Shown: positions 45,577-56,780, counted from the first letter of the stretch. The stretch is 64,000 nucleotides of DNA from Zoroaster sp. YZ-2022 (GCA_029582265.1 CM055828.1:13427777-13491776), one strand, 5' to 3'. Program-made: numbers and translations. The notes: generated by a model not told the origin, from the sequence alone.

Positions 45577-46672
45577 TAGGTGTTCGGTTGTACACCGAAC
45601 ACCTCTTGAAATTGTTCGGTTTTTTAGGTGTTCGTGCGACAGTGCGAACACCTCTTTGAAATTCTTCGTTTTTTTTTTTTAGGTGTTTGGGATTTACCCG
45701 AACAGCTTGAAATTGTTCGTTTTTTAAAAACTTTTTCTTCATCTTCTTCTCCATGAGACTTATCTAACCAAAAAAAAACATAGTTGCAAAGTTCACAGCA
45801 CCTTAAAACTTAACACATACTTACACTATACTATTTCAAAAAATCATATCTCATGAACCACAGAAGATATTTTCACAATCTTTGCATCATTTTAAAGATC
45901 TTGAATTATGTCAGATTTCGTTCGGTCAAAACCAGAAGTTTAAGTGAAAAAATATACTGACGCACTGTTTCCTATATGTATTATGTACAGACCATAGTCT
46001 TAAGTCGAGTCGCATGCCGAACTGAACTCCACGTATAGCCTTTTATGAAGTCGCACGCGGCACCACAGATGCGAGTTTTGTCGTGAAAACCTTTGCAAAG
46101 ACTATACTTTACGTTGACATGAAGGTAAACATATGTCAACAAAAACATAGTTGCAACGTTCACAGCACCTTAAAACTGAACACATACTTAGACCTTAACA
46201 TGTAGTTGTATCTAAAGTTGTGACGTTATGGTTACGTCATCAGATAACGAATTACATCAAACAGAGGTTTGATGACTCTTGACTATTGCCATATTGATAT
46301 TATCTTTTCCAAAAAATGTTTCATAACATCATCTCAGATCAGAGCATCCCCTCGGGGCAGTTTTTAAAGGGAATATCTCAGTAATTGAACCAAAGTGATA
46401 ATGTTATTTTTTCATGATGATGAAGAAGAAGAATTGTGTCAGATATATGACGTTTAAATGACCTCAGGCTGATCTGTCCCTTACTTCTGTTCCAAACAGG
46501 AAGTTCAAATTCAAGACATTCTAACACAAAATTTATAGGTATTTCGAAGATGAAACTGATATTGTCATGATAAAAGACGCCAGACATTTTCAAAAATATA
46601 TAATTATGACGTCAACAATTGCTCACTTGATTGAAGCGGAAGTTAACCCGAACACCTAGTTTTTGTACTTAA
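45577..46672. repeat. AGGTGTTCGG repeat family, copy A
   Basis: Begins with palindromic AGGTGTTCGGTTGTACACCGAACACCT (in parts: AGGTGTTCGG, TGTACA, CCGAACACCT). It contains two further GTTCG-framed units (45630-45725), then GTTCACAGCACCTTAAAACT and a region ending ACCCGAACACCTAGTTTTTG (46645-46663). Related to 22423-27254. Confidence 0.6.
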
Positions 46673-46689
46673 GTATATATATATATATA

Positions 46690-47895
46690 TATTTTTTTTT
46701 TTACTTTTTCTTCTCTTCCTCAGTGAGACTTATCGAACAAAAAACAGTTGCAAAGTTCACAGCACCTTAAAACGTGCGTGAGCTGTTGAGGGCACATGTT
46801 GTTAGACCACTGTGGCGAAAGGGCAGCGATAGTGCGTCGCGTTTGGCGTATTTTGCAGTTGATGTGCGTACGCGCGGAATATCTCCAGCGATCATTGGCT
46901 GGCAGAAATACACGCGCGCTTAGTACCATAACACGACGCAAAAGTGGCTATCATCAAGACACTGGGTGCAAATCCACCGCTAGAATGCTACGATGTTCGC
47001 TGAGGGGATAGCCTCTTGTCAAGTCGCACGCGGCACCACGGATTCGAGTTTTGTCGTGAAAATTTTCTGAAGAGAAAACAATATTTGCAAAGTTCAGACA
47101 ACTTATAACTTCACAAACACTTTTACGTTGACATGAAGGTAAATATATTTAATGTTATAATGAAGTCATCAGATATCAAATTACATGGAATGACATCTTT
47201 GCATCATCGTACATACCACGAATTGTGACATTTCGTACACAGACATGACCCAAATTGGACATTTTCTTCCGGTTGAAACCGGAAGTTCAACAGCACTCTT
47301 ATATAGTCTGCAGCCAATGTGATAGAGAATTTGAGTATGACTTCTGTGAATAAAGTGACTAGTAACATCCTATCATTAAAAAATATATTTGAAGACGTTA
47401 TCACAGATCAGAGCGCCCTCTAGCAGCAGTATTTAAAAGGAAATATTTTCATGTCTCAGAAATTATCGAACAGAATTTCATCAAATTTAATATGATGATA
47501 AAAGACATCGAATGTATTATATTTTGTGTAAAGTATAAATTCAGTCACGTGACTGAACCGGAAATGTGTTCAGCATAGCACATTATATGTAATTTAATTG
47601 TATATTATAAAAATCTCCTGAACTAAAGTAGGTACTGACGTTATTTTTCATGATCATGAGGAAGTATTATTGTTTCAGATATATGCTTTCAAATGACCTG
47701 CTGTAACCTTTACTTCTGGTCCAAACAGGAACTTCAATTTCAACACATTCTAACACAAAATGTATAGGTATTTTGAAGATGAAATTGATATTGTCATGAT
47801 AAAAGATGTCAGACATTTTCAAAAAATATGATTACGACGTCATCAACTGCTCACTTGATTGAATCGGAAGTTAACCCGGTCAACTAGTTTTTGTG
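46690..47895. repeat. AGGTGTTCGG repeat family, copy B
   Basis: Shares CTTCTC-TC-GTGAGACTTAT, AGTTGCAAAGTTCACAGCAC and CCTTAAAAC with copy A, and ends AACCCGGTCAACTAGTTTTTG (47874-47894), a diverged version of the right-end motif. Internal segments duplicate copy A (for example TTTCAAAAA-ATATGATTACGACGTCA against 46588-46615). Confidence 0.55.
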
Positions 47896-48018
47896 AAGAC
47901 AAAATTTTATGTCTATTTTCTTTGTGGGGGGATGGGGTAAAAAAACAGCGACAATTTTCTTTTCAAATTGAAAACATATTTCGGATAAACAAAACTTAAA
48001 AGAGGTTGTTAATCACCC

Positions 48019-48265
48019 TGTAGCGTCTTTTATTTCGCCCGCATCAATAACTTTTATCAACACGAGAGGTCGCTGTTGTTTGTTTATCACTTTTTCGTCG
48101 TCGCCATCTTTTGTTATCAAATCGCTCTCACATGTGAACATTATTGACTTTCCAAAAAGAGAATTTCTTAATCCAAGGACATCATCATCGATCCGGAGTG
48201 CGGTAGCTTGAACACGCAGTAGTAGGTGAGTGGATAAATAACATTTCCTTCAACAAATTCCTACA
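48019..48265 (+). repeat. Gypsy 5' LTR with adjacent primer-binding site
   Basis: Starts TGTAGCGTCTTTTATTTCGC and ends CAACAAATTCCTACA. TTGGTGACCAGACGTGATCC follows directly from 48266; its TGG start and position fit a tRNA primer-binding site. The LTR would supply promoter and polyadenylation signals. Confidence 0.95.
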
Positions 48266-48457
48266 TTGGTGACCAGACGTGATCCAATTTTTTAAAATTT
48301 TGGTCAAGCATCGAAACTAACGTGTTACCGCACCGTTCATGTACATTGACTACTGCATCACGGCGATCGTTATTTTTCACGTTACCGTTCATTGTGTGTA
48401 TTTCGGCCTGTGACTGTCAACAACAATTCTCCCTTCTCCACATTCTCGCTTACAAAT

Positions 48458-49258
48458 ATGGCTGAGGGAGAAGACAACCCACCGCCAGAACTGGTAGAGG
48501 ATAAGCCACAAGTGGGAGCTGTAGCGATCAAACTTCACCCATTTTGGCCCGCTGATCCCATCATCTGGTTCGCTCAAGCAGAAGCACAGTTTCTCACTCG
48601 TGGAATCAAACGTGAGGACACAAAATTCGCTCACATTATCGCATCTCTGCAGCCTGAATTCATCCAAGAAGTCCGCGAACTTGTCATCTCGCCACCAAAA
48701 GAGACTCCTTATGCCATACTGAAGGAACAGTTGATTAAGAAACGTGTCCAGATGCTCCTTACAGAGGAAGAATTAGGAGATAAGAAACCATCTCGGCTAC
48801 TCCGACGGATGCGTCAGCTTTTGGGTGAGCGCAAACTCGAAGATGGTATTCTCAAACAGCTCTTTTTGCAGCGTCTTCCATCCAACGCACAACTTATTCT
48901 AGCTTCATCGAGTGATACCGTGACATTGGATCAACTAGCCATTCTTGCTGATCGCATTCTTGAAGTTTCAGTTCCAGCAGCAAATGCTGTCAGCGTCCCA
49001 CCACCTCCAACTTCGGAGCTCGCTGGTTTACGCGAACAGATTGCAAATCTCACGCTTCAGGTGAATGCCCTGCAATCCACGATCAAACGCTCGAAGTCTC
49101 GTAGCCGCAGTCGGCCACGCCAGAAAGACTCACCGAGTGATTCTTCTGATTCGCCATCCATCTGCTGGTATCACAATCGTTATGGTGATAAAGCTCGCAA
49201 ATGCAACCCACCATGCACATACACTTCGCAAGCGGGAAACGACCCCACCAGGGGATAG
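48458..49258 (+). CDS. Gypsy Gag
   Basis: About 266 residues from ATGGCTGAGGGAGAA. I chose 48458 over the upstream in-frame ATG (48392) because [15 protein letters not shown] is the usual acidic start of this Gag type and the upstream codons overlap leader sequence. It includes the capsid region ([24 protein letters not shown]-like and [20 protein letters not shown]) and a basic Ser/Arg tract ([13 protein letters not shown]). It ends with a C-x3-H...C-x3-C zinc-binding-like segment ([18 protein letters not shown]). It forms the particle in which reverse transcription takes place. The frame ends at TAG 49256-49258, after a GGGAAAC slippery heptamer (49234-49240) that would shift ribosomes into pol. 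Confidence 0.93.
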   Translation: MAEGEDNPPPELVEDKPQVGAVAIKLHPFWPADPIIWFAQAEAQFLTRGIKREDTKFAHIIASLQPEFIQEVRELVISPPKETPYAILKEQLIKKRVQMLLTEEELGDKKPSRLLRRMRQLLGERKLEDGILKQLFLQRLPSNAQLILASSSDTVTLDQLAILADRILEVSVPAANAVSVPPPPTSELAGLREQIANLTLQVNALQSTIKRSKSRSRSRPRQKDSPSDSSDSPSICWYHNRYGDKARKCNPPCTYTSQAGNDPTRG

Positions 49259-51051
49259 GAGCGGCACTTCCGCCTGGTGACAACTCTGGCCGCCTGTTCT
49301 TCATACGCGATTCCCTTAACAACCAAAAGTTTTTGGTAGACACTGGTGCCGCCGTTAGTGTGTTCCCCCCCTCGAAAGCGGACAGAAAACATTTGAGCAC
49401 TTTTGCATTACAAGCTGCCAACGGCACCGGCATCCCTACCTACGGACAGCGGTCAGTAACTTTCAACATTGGACTTCGGCGATCGTGCCGTTGGGTATTC
49501 TTTTTAGCGGACACGCCTACTCCAATCCTCGGTGCGGACTTTTTGCATCACTATAAACTCCTTGTTGATGTAGCTAGGCGTCGGCTCATTGATACCACGA
49601 CTAATCTCTCCGTCTCAGGGATTGAGGTACCAGACTTACCGGTAAGCCCAGTTTTACTCAACCCTGCCCAATCCACCAGGTATGATGCAATCCTCAGTGA
49701 GTTTCCTCAAATTACTCAACCGGTGTATAAGGATGATCCAACCAACCATGATGTTACTCACTGCATTGTCACCAACGGTCAACCTGTTGTTGCACGACCA
49801 CGTCGACTTGCCCCCGACCGCCTCCACATAGCGAAAGAAGAATTCAATCACATGATGGATTTGGGCATCATCCAACCCTCAGACAGTAATTGGTCTTCAC
49901 CACTTCATCTTGTGCCGAAGAAGACACCTGGGGATTGGCGTCCTTGCGGCGATTACAGAGCACTCAACCGCGTAACGGTCCCCGATCGTTACCCTATAGC
50001 GCACCTACACGACTTTGCTTCAAACCTCGCTGGTAAGAAAGTTTTCAGTAAGATCGACCTTGTGCGTGCTTATCATCAGATCCCCCTAGAGCCTTCGGAC
50101 GTTCACAAGACAGCCATAACGACACCTTTCGGCCTATACGAATTCGTCCGGATGCCATTTGGACTGAGGAACGCCGCGCAAACGTTTCAACGGTTTGTAG
50201 ACCAGGTAACTCGTGGTTTACCCTTCGTCTACGCATATATCGATGACATCCTCGTCGCAAGTGAATCGCCTAAGCAGCACGAAGAACACCTTCGCTTACT
50301 CTTCGCACGATTTCAGCAGTACAGTGTAGTCATCAATCCGAGCAAATGCTCGTTCGGTGTATCCGAGTTACAGTTCCTGGGACACCACATCAATGAATTG
50401 GGTATCAGCCCACTCACAGAGAAAGTCACTGTGATTCAGGACTACCCTCAACCTACATCACTGAAGAAGTTAAGAGGTTTCCTCGGGCTAGTGAATTTCT
50501 ACAGGAGATTCATTCCTGACTGTGCAGAAATTCTTCACCCACTCAACGATCTCCTCGCCGGACAGGGAAAAACGTCACGTAAACCCCTTGTTTGGACTCC
50601 GGTCTGTGACAGGGCTTTTTCTGACATCAAGACGGCCTTATCCAAAGCCACGCTGTTAGTACATCCTGTCATCAACGCCCCACTCAGTATCATGGTGGAC
50701 GCATCCTGCAACGCTGTAGGGGGTGTATTGCAGCAAGGTATCGCACAGGAGTGGCAACCGATCGCCTTCTTCTCGCGGAAGCTTACACAAGCCGAGACAC
50801 GATACAGTACATTTGGACGAGAGCTACTCGCGATATACCTCACTATACGACACTTCCGACACATGCTCGAAGGACGTCAGTTCTGCGTCTATACCGACCA
50901 CAAGCCGCTGGTCTACGCTCTCAATTCCAAACCAGATCGACATTCTCCTCGCGAGATTCGACACCTGGATTTTGTGTCACAATTCACTACCGACATCAGA
51001 CATATCCAGGGCACAATGTCGTGGCAGACGACTTATCACGACCTGAAGTAA
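49201..51051 (+). CDS. Gypsy Pol: protease, RT, RNase H
   Basis: Open frame of 616 codons, in the -1 frame relative to gag; its ATG at 49201 is probably not used, since translation would enter by frameshift. Protease: [12 protein letters not shown] at about residues 44-55. [54 protein letters not shown] and catalytic YIDDILVA near residue 345. RNase [17 protein letters not shown] near residue 500 and [12 protein letters not shown]. The frame is lost at HIQGT (about 51020), where the normal continuation ([10 protein letters not shown]) is in the next frame. The last residues, from MSWQ on, are therefore out-of-frame nonsense. This looks like a one-base mutation and not a second recoding site, since no slippery sequence is visible. 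Confidence 0.95.
   Translation: MQPTMHIHFASGKRPHQGIGAALPPGDNSGRLFFIRDSLNNQKFLVDTGAAVSVFPPSKADRKHLSTFALQAANGTGIPTYGQRSVTFNIGLRRSCRWVFFLADTPTPILGADFLHHYKLLVDVARRRLIDTTTNLSVSGIEVPDLPVSPVLLNPAQSTRYDAILSEFPQITQPVYKDDPTNHDVTHCIVTNGQPVVARPRRLAPDRLHIAKEEFNHMMDLGIIQPSDSNWSSPLHLVPKKTPGDWRPCGDYRALNRVTVPDRYPIAHLHDFASNLAGKKVFSKIDLVRAYHQIPLEPSDVHKTAITTPFGLYEFVRMPFGLRNAAQTFQRFVDQVTRGLPFVYAYIDDILVASESPKQHEEHLRLLFARFQQYSVVINPSKCSFGVSELQFLGHHINELGISPLTEKVTVIQDYPQPTSLKKLRGFLGLVNFYRRFIPDCAEILHPLNDLLAGQGKTSRKPLVWTPVCDRAFSDIKTALSKATLLVHPVINAPLSIMVDASCNAVGGVLQQGIAQEWQPIAFFSRKLTQAETRYSTFGRELLAIYLTIRHFRHMLEGRQFCVYTDHKPLVYALNSKPDRHSPREIRHLDFVSQFTTDIRHIQGTMSWQTTYHDLK
49234..49279 (+). promoter_or_regulatory. Programmed -1 ribosomal frameshift site, gag/pol
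   Basis: In the gag frame the heptamer reads G GGA AAC, the canonical X XXY YYZ slippery form. Five bases downstream is a stem CACCAGG (49246-49252) pairing with CCTGGTG (49273-49279); an inner CGG/CCG stem stacks on the right arm. Slipping back one base moves the ribosome from the gag frame into the open pol frame 18 nt before the gag stop. Direction and frames agree. Confidence 0.75.
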
Positions 51052-52110
51052 GCTCGCTTTTCAGAGACACACAAGTCGACTTTGATCAGATTGCTGCAGA
51101 TCAAAAGGGAGACCAAGAGATAATAGACTTGCAACAGTCTTCCACTAGTCTCATCCTCAAAGACGTCCCCCTACTCACCTCAGCAGGTACAATACTTTGC
51201 GACGTCTCCGCTGGCTATTCACGCCCTATCGTCCCAGCCGCTCATAGACATGCAGTTTTCAATGCTATTCATGGCCTTTCGCACCCTGGTATTGCAGCCA
51301 CAGAACAGCTCATCACTACTCGATATGTCTGGCCGGGAGTCAAACGCGATGTACGTAAATGGGCTCGCACATGTCCTCAGTGTCAACGGTCCAAGATACA
51401 CAGACACATCAAAGCACCGCTGGGCACTTTCCAGACTCCTGACGCTCGTTTCCAACATGTCCACATCGATCTTGTGGGACCTTTACCTACCTCCAATGGG
51501 TTTACTTACCTTCTCACATGTGTGGACAGGTACACGCGTTGGCCAGAGGCGATTCCAATTACTAATATTACTGCCGAGACTGTAGCTCAAGCATTCATAC
51601 AACGGTGGATTTCTGTCTTCGGTACGCCAGCGACCATTACAACGGATCGAGGACGACAGTTTGAATCCGCTCTATTCGAATCATTGACAAGGCTACTCGG
51701 AAGCACTCGCATTCGTACGACATCTTATCATCCGCAGTCCAATGGACTCGTCGAACGCTTTCATCGACAACTCAAGGCAGCACTGAAATCACACAGCGAC
51801 CCTACAAAATGGTGGGAATACCTTCCCATCACACTGCTCGGCATTCGTTCAACTACAAAACCAGACATTGGTTGCTCTCCAGCTGAATTGGTATATGGCA
51901 CTACCCTACGACTACCAGGTCAGTTTGTGGAGCCCATCGACAATGCCAACACCATTGATCCCAGCAATTACGTCGACCGACTCAAACAACACATGTCACA
52001 ACTGTCACCGACACCAACACGTACGCCATCTAGAACTGCCATACACCTACCAAAGGATTTAAAGACATGCACCCATGTTTACAAACGGTGTGACGCAGAG
52101 TTCGCAAACC
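51018..52110 (+). pseudogene. Gypsy integrase, separated by frameshift
   Basis: Continues Pol in the next frame: [14 protein letters not shown], then the H2C2 zinc-binding domain (HPGIAATEQLITTRYVWPGV...CPQCQ at about 51280-51385). The D,D-35-E core follows: HIDLVGPLP (51463), ITTDRGRQFESALF (about 51640) and SNGLVERFHRQLKAAL (Glu at about 51753). Further on is WWEYLPITLLGIRSTTKPDI and GCSPAELVYGTTLRLPGQF. All catalytic residues are present. A second frameshift at about 52100 moves the GPY/F-like tail (KPLQPPYDGPYRVV) to a different frame. The enzyme would integrate the cDNA, making the 4-bp duplication seen here. Confidence 0.94.
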
Positions 52111-52477
52111 CCTACAACCGCCTTACGATGGACCCTACCGCGTCGTCGTGACAAGTTCTAATCGTCGTGACAAGTTCTATACAGTGTCAGTCAATGGCAA
52201 GAAGGAGAATGTGAGCATCGATAGATTGAAGGTGGCATATCAGAATGATACACCTGATGCGACTAATGCCACCACTGACAATTTTCACTCTCCGACCCCA
52301 CTGCCACTCGCCAACCGCGACACGACAACCACTTCAACACAACCACCCTATCCTGAAGTGTCGACAACTCCCACACTACGCTCGGCCCCTACACCCTCAG
52401 CTCCAATCACAAAGACAAGGTCTGGTCGTCATGTCCACTGGCCCAAGCGTTATGTCCAGATCATCAATACTGGCTGA
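52105..52477 (+). pseudogene. Gypsy integrase C-terminal tail
   Basis: In the third frame: KPLQPPYDGPYRVV (GPY/F module), DKFYTVSVNGKKENVSIDRL and a Pro/Thr/Ser-rich end with SGRHVHWPKRYVQI. A 19-bp direct repeat (two copies of CGTCGTGACAAGTTCT at 52141-52178) lies within the module and adds residues relative to usual relatives, possibly a local tandem duplication. Confidence 0.85.
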
Positions 52478-52548
52478 ACTTCAAATTTGTTTTACATCGC
52501 CGGTTCACTATTTGTCTTTACCCCATTCACCAGCTAGGAGGGGGCTAC

Positions 52549-52794
52549 TGTAGCGTCTTTTATTTCGCCCGCATCAATAACTTTTATCAACACGAGAGGG
52601 CGCTGTTGTTTGTTTATCACTTTTTCGTCGTCGCCATCTTTTGTTATCAAATCGCTCTCACATGTGAACATTATTGACTTTCCAAAAGAGAATTTCTTAA
52701 TCCAAGGACATCATCATCGATCCGGAGTGCGGTAGCTTGAACACGCAGTAGTAGGTGAGTGGATAAATAACATTTCCTTCAACAAATTCCTACA
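52549..52794 (+). repeat. Gypsy 3' LTR with preceding polypurine tract
   Basis: Same as the 5' LTR except for one substitution (GAGAGGG against GAGAGGT) and one A fewer in CCAAAAGAG. It is preceded by the purine-rich AGGAGGGGG (52537-52545), the plus-strand primer site. Confidence 0.95.
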
Positions 52795-53581
52795 ACCCAA
52801 TCTATCAATCTGCTACGAGAATATTTATATTTCAGCAAACCTTTAAGTTATTTTGGCAATATCACAAAACCAAAGTTGTAAAATTCAAATTCGTATAGAC
52901 ATCGTGAAACAGTCAGGGGTGCGGAAATTGTAAAGGCATTTACAAAAAGGTGTTGCATTTAAGCAAAATTTCAAAACAAATTTTCTTCAAAAACACGTTG
53001 TAGAAGTTATTAACATTTGCTTCATATCATATCATATAATTAGGCTGCATTTCAAGATGTCACTCAGTAAATTTTTAATATTTTGTTGGAAGTATTTGCA
53101 GCTGATCAGACAGTTTTGACGAAATGTCTTTTTTACACAGCACTCGGTTATCTTCATAATCTTAATTTGCATATTAATAAATAAAAATTAAAAAACAAAA
53201 ATTAAAAATTAAAAAGCAGCTGATGTGTTTTAGGTTTTAGACTGATACACGGTAATTAATCTAAACTTGGGGATCCAAGTTCCGAGCGGGGGTCACCCTA
53301 GAGCCACATGCATCGGGTGGGGGAACGTGCCGCCACTGATTCTGGCACGACCTGTCTGCGACGTAGATTGGTTGTTTTAATATAGGCCTATATCTTGATT
53401 TAAAGATCTTTTTAGAAGCAATTTTGCCAACATTACCAATGACGTACATTCCCTTTTATAGAGGGCCCATTCAGGTAATTGTGTTATTTTCCCAATTTGT
53501 ATTTGAATAAAGGACTGATGAAATTATGCATTTTTGATAGAGTGCTGGATACATTAACATTCCGAACTAGTCAAGACCTAC
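52795..53581. other. Ly6-like gene intron
   Basis: 52795-52850 is the right half of the sequence split by the Gypsy insertion. The rest is AT-rich with no exon seen between it and the first visible Ly6-like exon. Confidence 0.5.
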
Positions 53582-53701
53582 CTCTCCAAGTTGTTTGTAT
53601 TGTGCACACATCTTGTCCTGGTTTGCACATTTCATCAGAGGTTTCAAGACACTCACTTGGACCTCCGTTACTCTCACAAAAGTGACATTTAAGAGAAGTC
53701 C
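53582..53701 (-). CDS. Ly6/uPAR-like gene, first visible coding exon
   Basis: A 120-bp minus-strand exon with acceptor TGCTATTGTAG before 53701 and donor GAGAG|GTAGGT at 53582/53581. It is phase 1 at both ends (40 codons), the classic layout of Ly6/uPAR domain exons. It encodes TSLKCHFCESNGG, ECLETSDEMC and DVCTIQTTWRG: five Cys in the order of the N-terminal half of a three-finger domain, starting with the usual L-x-C-x-x-C. It joins in frame with 35286-35555 across about 18 kb. A separate signal-peptide exon must lie upstream (above 53702 or outside the window); I could not identify it. An alternative is that this exon belongs to a different, neighbouring Ly6 gene. Confidence 0.75.
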
Positions 53702-54133
53702 CTACAATAGCATGAAATAAAACACAAGTTTCAATCATTAAACAATACATTTTATTTAATAACGCCATAACGATAATCTTGACTGACTTTAGTAGTGATG
53801 TGAAGAAGGAAACATTTTCAAAAACATCAAAAGAAATCTCTTTGTATAGGCCTTTCAAAAAGCACTGGCCCTACTTATTGTATAAGTGGTAGTGGTATCA
53901 TACACATTTATTAATAATCAACACATCCCTATAGGTATATTTTACAGGCCAAGTGGATGGCTATACGTGTCTATCCTTGGCAATTGTGAGGTCATTCATT
54001 TTCAAGCCTGATGACCAGTCTTTTATGTCGTCCTCCAACATTCGTTTTGATCTCCCGTATTGTCTGCGTCCTTCCACTTGCAAAAGTGGCACGTTTGCGT
54101 ACATACCCATTTTGAGGAAAAATACATTGTCAG
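53702..54133. other. Upstream Ly6-like intron or flank, no exon seen
   Basis: The open frame continuing upstream of the exon contains a hydrophobic run (MALLNKMYCLMIETCVLF), but the AG acceptor argues that it is intronic. Confidence 0.4.
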
Positions 54134-54329
54134 TTAATAATAATAATAATGTAGGGCATTTTTAAAGCGCTCTTAAACAAGGTATCAAAGCGCTGTACAT
54201 TATTACACCTTTTTTTCTCTCTCTTTTGCCTTTTCCAGGCGTTTTATTGTTTATCCATCAATACAATTACATGTCAAAAGCACACAATTGTACAAAACAA
54301 AAGAAGAAAACAGAAGCATTACAAATTGA

Positions 54330-54982
54330 TTAACAGACAAATGTTTTGAAATTTGGTATAATACAGTTTGTGAATTCAATTTCATTTTTGAACGTTTTCC
54401 AAAGAAGTTTATAATTAAAAGTGGTGTTTGAATTGAATGCGTTAATTACTCTGCATTTGTACACAGTGAAAGATGCTGTTATTATTAAGAGGTTAACCGT
54501 GTCGAAATTAATATCATTAATATTATAGCCTACCACTATATCTTTCAACTTAATGTCATGCTTGATGCGTAAGTTAAAATTCATGAGATAGCCAATATTG
54601 TTCCAAAATTGTTTCAGCGACTTACAGGAAAACAAATATAGTGATTGAGGTCGTCAAGTTCATTACAACTAGACGAGCTACTTAAATTCCATTTAGTCAG
54701 ATTAGTTTTATTTGGGAGGATGTTGTATATTAATTTAAAACTGAATTCTTTATATTTATTTATAGGTAGTTTTTTAATCTTAAAATTCCAAACTTGAATC
54801 CAATTAAAGTCATGTGGGAGTTGTAAGACGGTTTTCCAGTACACTTCACCTCTACTTACGTGTTGTTTGTTCTTAACAAGAATATTATACACTGTCTTGG
54901 ATTTCAAATTGTTCAGGTCAGTTGTGTGATTATCCCTATTCAGAACTTTTTCATTTATAGAGGGAGCAATGAATTGAGTCAA
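54330..54982 (-). pseudogene. LINE ORF2 C-terminal region, frameshifted
   Basis: Two further minus-strand frames (54982-54614 with KTVYNILVKNKQ, EVYWKTVLQLPHDFNWIQVW and FSFKLIYNILPNKTNLTKW; 54635-54330 with KSLKQFWNNIGYLMN and RVINAFNSNTTFNYKLLWKT) continue the usual C-terminal part of L1/Tx1 ORF2. Two frameshifts (about 54960 and 54640). Confidence 0.8.
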
Positions 54983-56780
54983 TTTGGCAGCCAGCCGCTA
55001 GTTTCTTGATCCAAATGTTAGGTATTGCTTTTCTGACTTGATACGTCTCGGCAATGTAGTTTGTTTTGTTGATGAGCTGATTTCGAATGTCAGTAGCATG
55101 AACAAATACTTTAGGACAAAAGTCTCCTACAAACACAATACCAGACTTAATCCAATGCTTAAAGATAAAAGGTTTACCGTTAATATTTATGAGACTGTTG
55201 CCCCATATGATCTGATTTCTGGGGTCTAATTCCAAACCAGAAATACTGACGTCGTTTTCTTTGAATTCGAACCATGACCTTAACATATCTATATACAATG
55301 TAGGTACATTACCACTTGGCCTGTCTATCAATTTAATAATGTCCGCAGGAAGGCAGTTAAATTGAAAAAGTAACGGAACTCCTCCGTATGGAGATAGAAC
55401 CTTCTTAGCAAGGCATTTCCATGATCCATGGGAATTATCACACAATCGTTTTACCCACATTACTTTGAGAGCTTTAATTTGTGACGGAATATCAATCATT
55501 CGTAACCCTCCTTCACTAATATCACCAATCATTGTTCCTCTTTTCACTTTTTCGTATCTTGATTTCCAAACAAATTGAAAAAGCAATCGTTCGACAGCCT
55601 TGATAATAGACTTTGGAACATGCAAAGCTCTAGCGTTATACATAATTTGAGAGATGCCGAGTGTTTTTACAATTGTAATTCTGCCAAAAATTGTTAGGCG
55701 TCTGGCCTTCCATGTATTTAAAATTTGTTTTAACTTAGTAACCTTACAGTCCCAATTCAATTCTCTCAGCTTCATTTCGTTTCTGCCAAAGTACACACCT
55801 AAACACCTAATAGGGTTCACAGGCCATTTTATACCAGCAAAATCAGAAAAGCCTTTTCCTAGCCACAAACCTTCTGTTTTGTTTAGGTTAAGCTCTAGCC
55901 CGGCAATATTTTCAAAATTACTTGTTTCATTTAGTACATACATTATAGAATGTTTATCTCTGACGAAGATGGTCGTGTCATCAGCATATTGAGCCGTTTT
56001 GATTTCTGATATGTCTCCATCTTGATTAATTTGGATACCTTTAATACTTTCGTTGGCTTTAATCTTAAGAGCCAAGATTTCCCCAGCAATGATGAACAAT
56101 AGTGCTGATAACGGACAGCCTTGTCTAATGCCTCTCGTCACGTTGAAATAATTTGATAGCCAACAATTATGAATGACGCAACTCTCTATGTTACTGAAGA
56201 GAACATCAGTCCAATTTAGAAAGGACGTTCCAAAATTGAAAAACGCTAAAGCTTTCTTGATAAAGTTAACCTCAACTGTATCAAACGCTTTTCTAAAATC
56301 CAAGAAAATATTGGCCTCTTCAGTCTGTTTATCTAGGCGCAAATCAATTATGTCTTGAATCAGGCGGATGTTTTGTCCCGCATTTCTACCTTTTATGTAA
56401 CCACATTGATCCTCGTTAAGTATTCGTGGTAAGACCTTTTGGAGTCTTATTGCTAGGGCAGTAGTAACAATCTTATAGTCATAATTGAGTAGTGTAATTG
56501 GCCTCCAATTGTCCAGATTTTCAATCTCGCCTTTCTTATGAATGAGCGTAATAATACCTCTTTTTTGTGTGGTGTAAAGTTGTCCTTTCACATAACCTTC
56601 ATTTATGGAATCAATAAACATATGTTTTATGTCATGCCAAAAGGTTTTATAAAACTCTACAGAAAGCCCATCAGAACCTGGAGCTTTGTTATTTTTCATA
56701 ACAAATAGCGCATCTTCACATTCTTTACAAGTTAGAAAACCTTCACAATGATTCACGTCTTCTTCACTGAGTTTTTCCAT
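54951..56780 (-). CDS. LINE ORF2 reverse transcriptase domain, N-terminally truncated
   Basis: Open minus-strand frame of 609 codons. RT motifs in order: NNKAPGSDGLSVEFYKTFW, IITLIHKKGE, NWRPITLLNYDYKIVTTALA, EDQCGYIKGRNAGQNI, ANIFLDFRKAFDTVE (motif A), TRGIRQGCPLSALLF (motif B), TAQYADDTTIFV (catalytic YADD), LNLNKTEGLWLG and RCLGVYFG. This is the L1/Tx1 arrangement. The frame starts essentially at the RT, with no APE endonuclease. The RT core appears intact, but the protein loses its frame at about 54960. The ATG at 56780 is simply the first in frame. Confidence 0.93.
   Translation of the reverse strand: MEKLSEEDVNHCEGFLTCKECEDALFVMKNNKAPGSDGLSVEFYKTFWHDIKHMFIDSINEGYVKGQLYTTQKRGIITLIHKKGEIENLDNWRPITLLNYDYKIVTTALAIRLQKVLPRILNEDQCGYIKGRNAGQNIRLIQDIIDLRLDKQTEEANIFLDFRKAFDTVEVNFIKKALAFFNFGTSFLNWTDVLFSNIESCVIHNCWLSNYFNVTRGIRQGCPLSALLFIIAGEILALKIKANESIKGIQINQDGDISEIKTAQYADDTTIFVRDKHSIMYVLNETSNFENIAGLELNLNKTEGLWLGKGFSDFAGIKWPVNPIRCLGVYFGRNEMKLRELNWDCKVTKLKQILNTWKARRLTIFGRITIVKTLGISQIMYNARALHVPKSIIKAVERLLFQFVWKSRYEKVKRGTMIGDISEGGLRMIDIPSQIKALKVMWVKRLCDNSHGSWKCLAKKVLSPYGGVPLLFQFNCLPADIIKLIDRPSGNVPTLYIDMLRSWFEFKENDVSISGLELDPRNQIIWGNSLININGKPFIFKHWIKSGIVFVGDFCPKVFVHATDIRNQLINKTNYIAETYQVRKAIPNIWIKKLAAGCQIDSIHCSLYK

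Larger units (their letters stand above)
48019..52794 (+). mobile_element. Ty3/Gypsy LTR retrotransposon, young, frameshifted
   Basis: Complete element: LTRs of 247 and 246 bp (TG...CA ends), a TGG primer-binding start, gag, protease, RT, RNase H, integrase, and a purine-rich tract before the 3' LTR. Target duplication ACCC (48015-48018 and 52795-52798). The LTRs differ by one substitution and one 1-bp indel as far as I can see, which indicates recent insertion. No envelope frame. Two frameshifts (about 51020 and 52100) break the pol region. It is inserted in sequence related to 21085-21240, which shows the empty site. Confidence 0.97.

Noticed and set aside
51000..51060. A second programmed frameshift between RNase H and integrase in the Gypsy
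   Set aside because: No slippery heptamer or structure is visible, and a frameshift within this linker is not expected; a one-base mutation is simpler.
53571..53858. The 95-codon open frame as a single-exon Ly6 start with its own signal peptide
   Set aside because: A good acceptor (ATTGTAG) just before the domain and the phase-1 pattern of all three exons favour an intron upstream.
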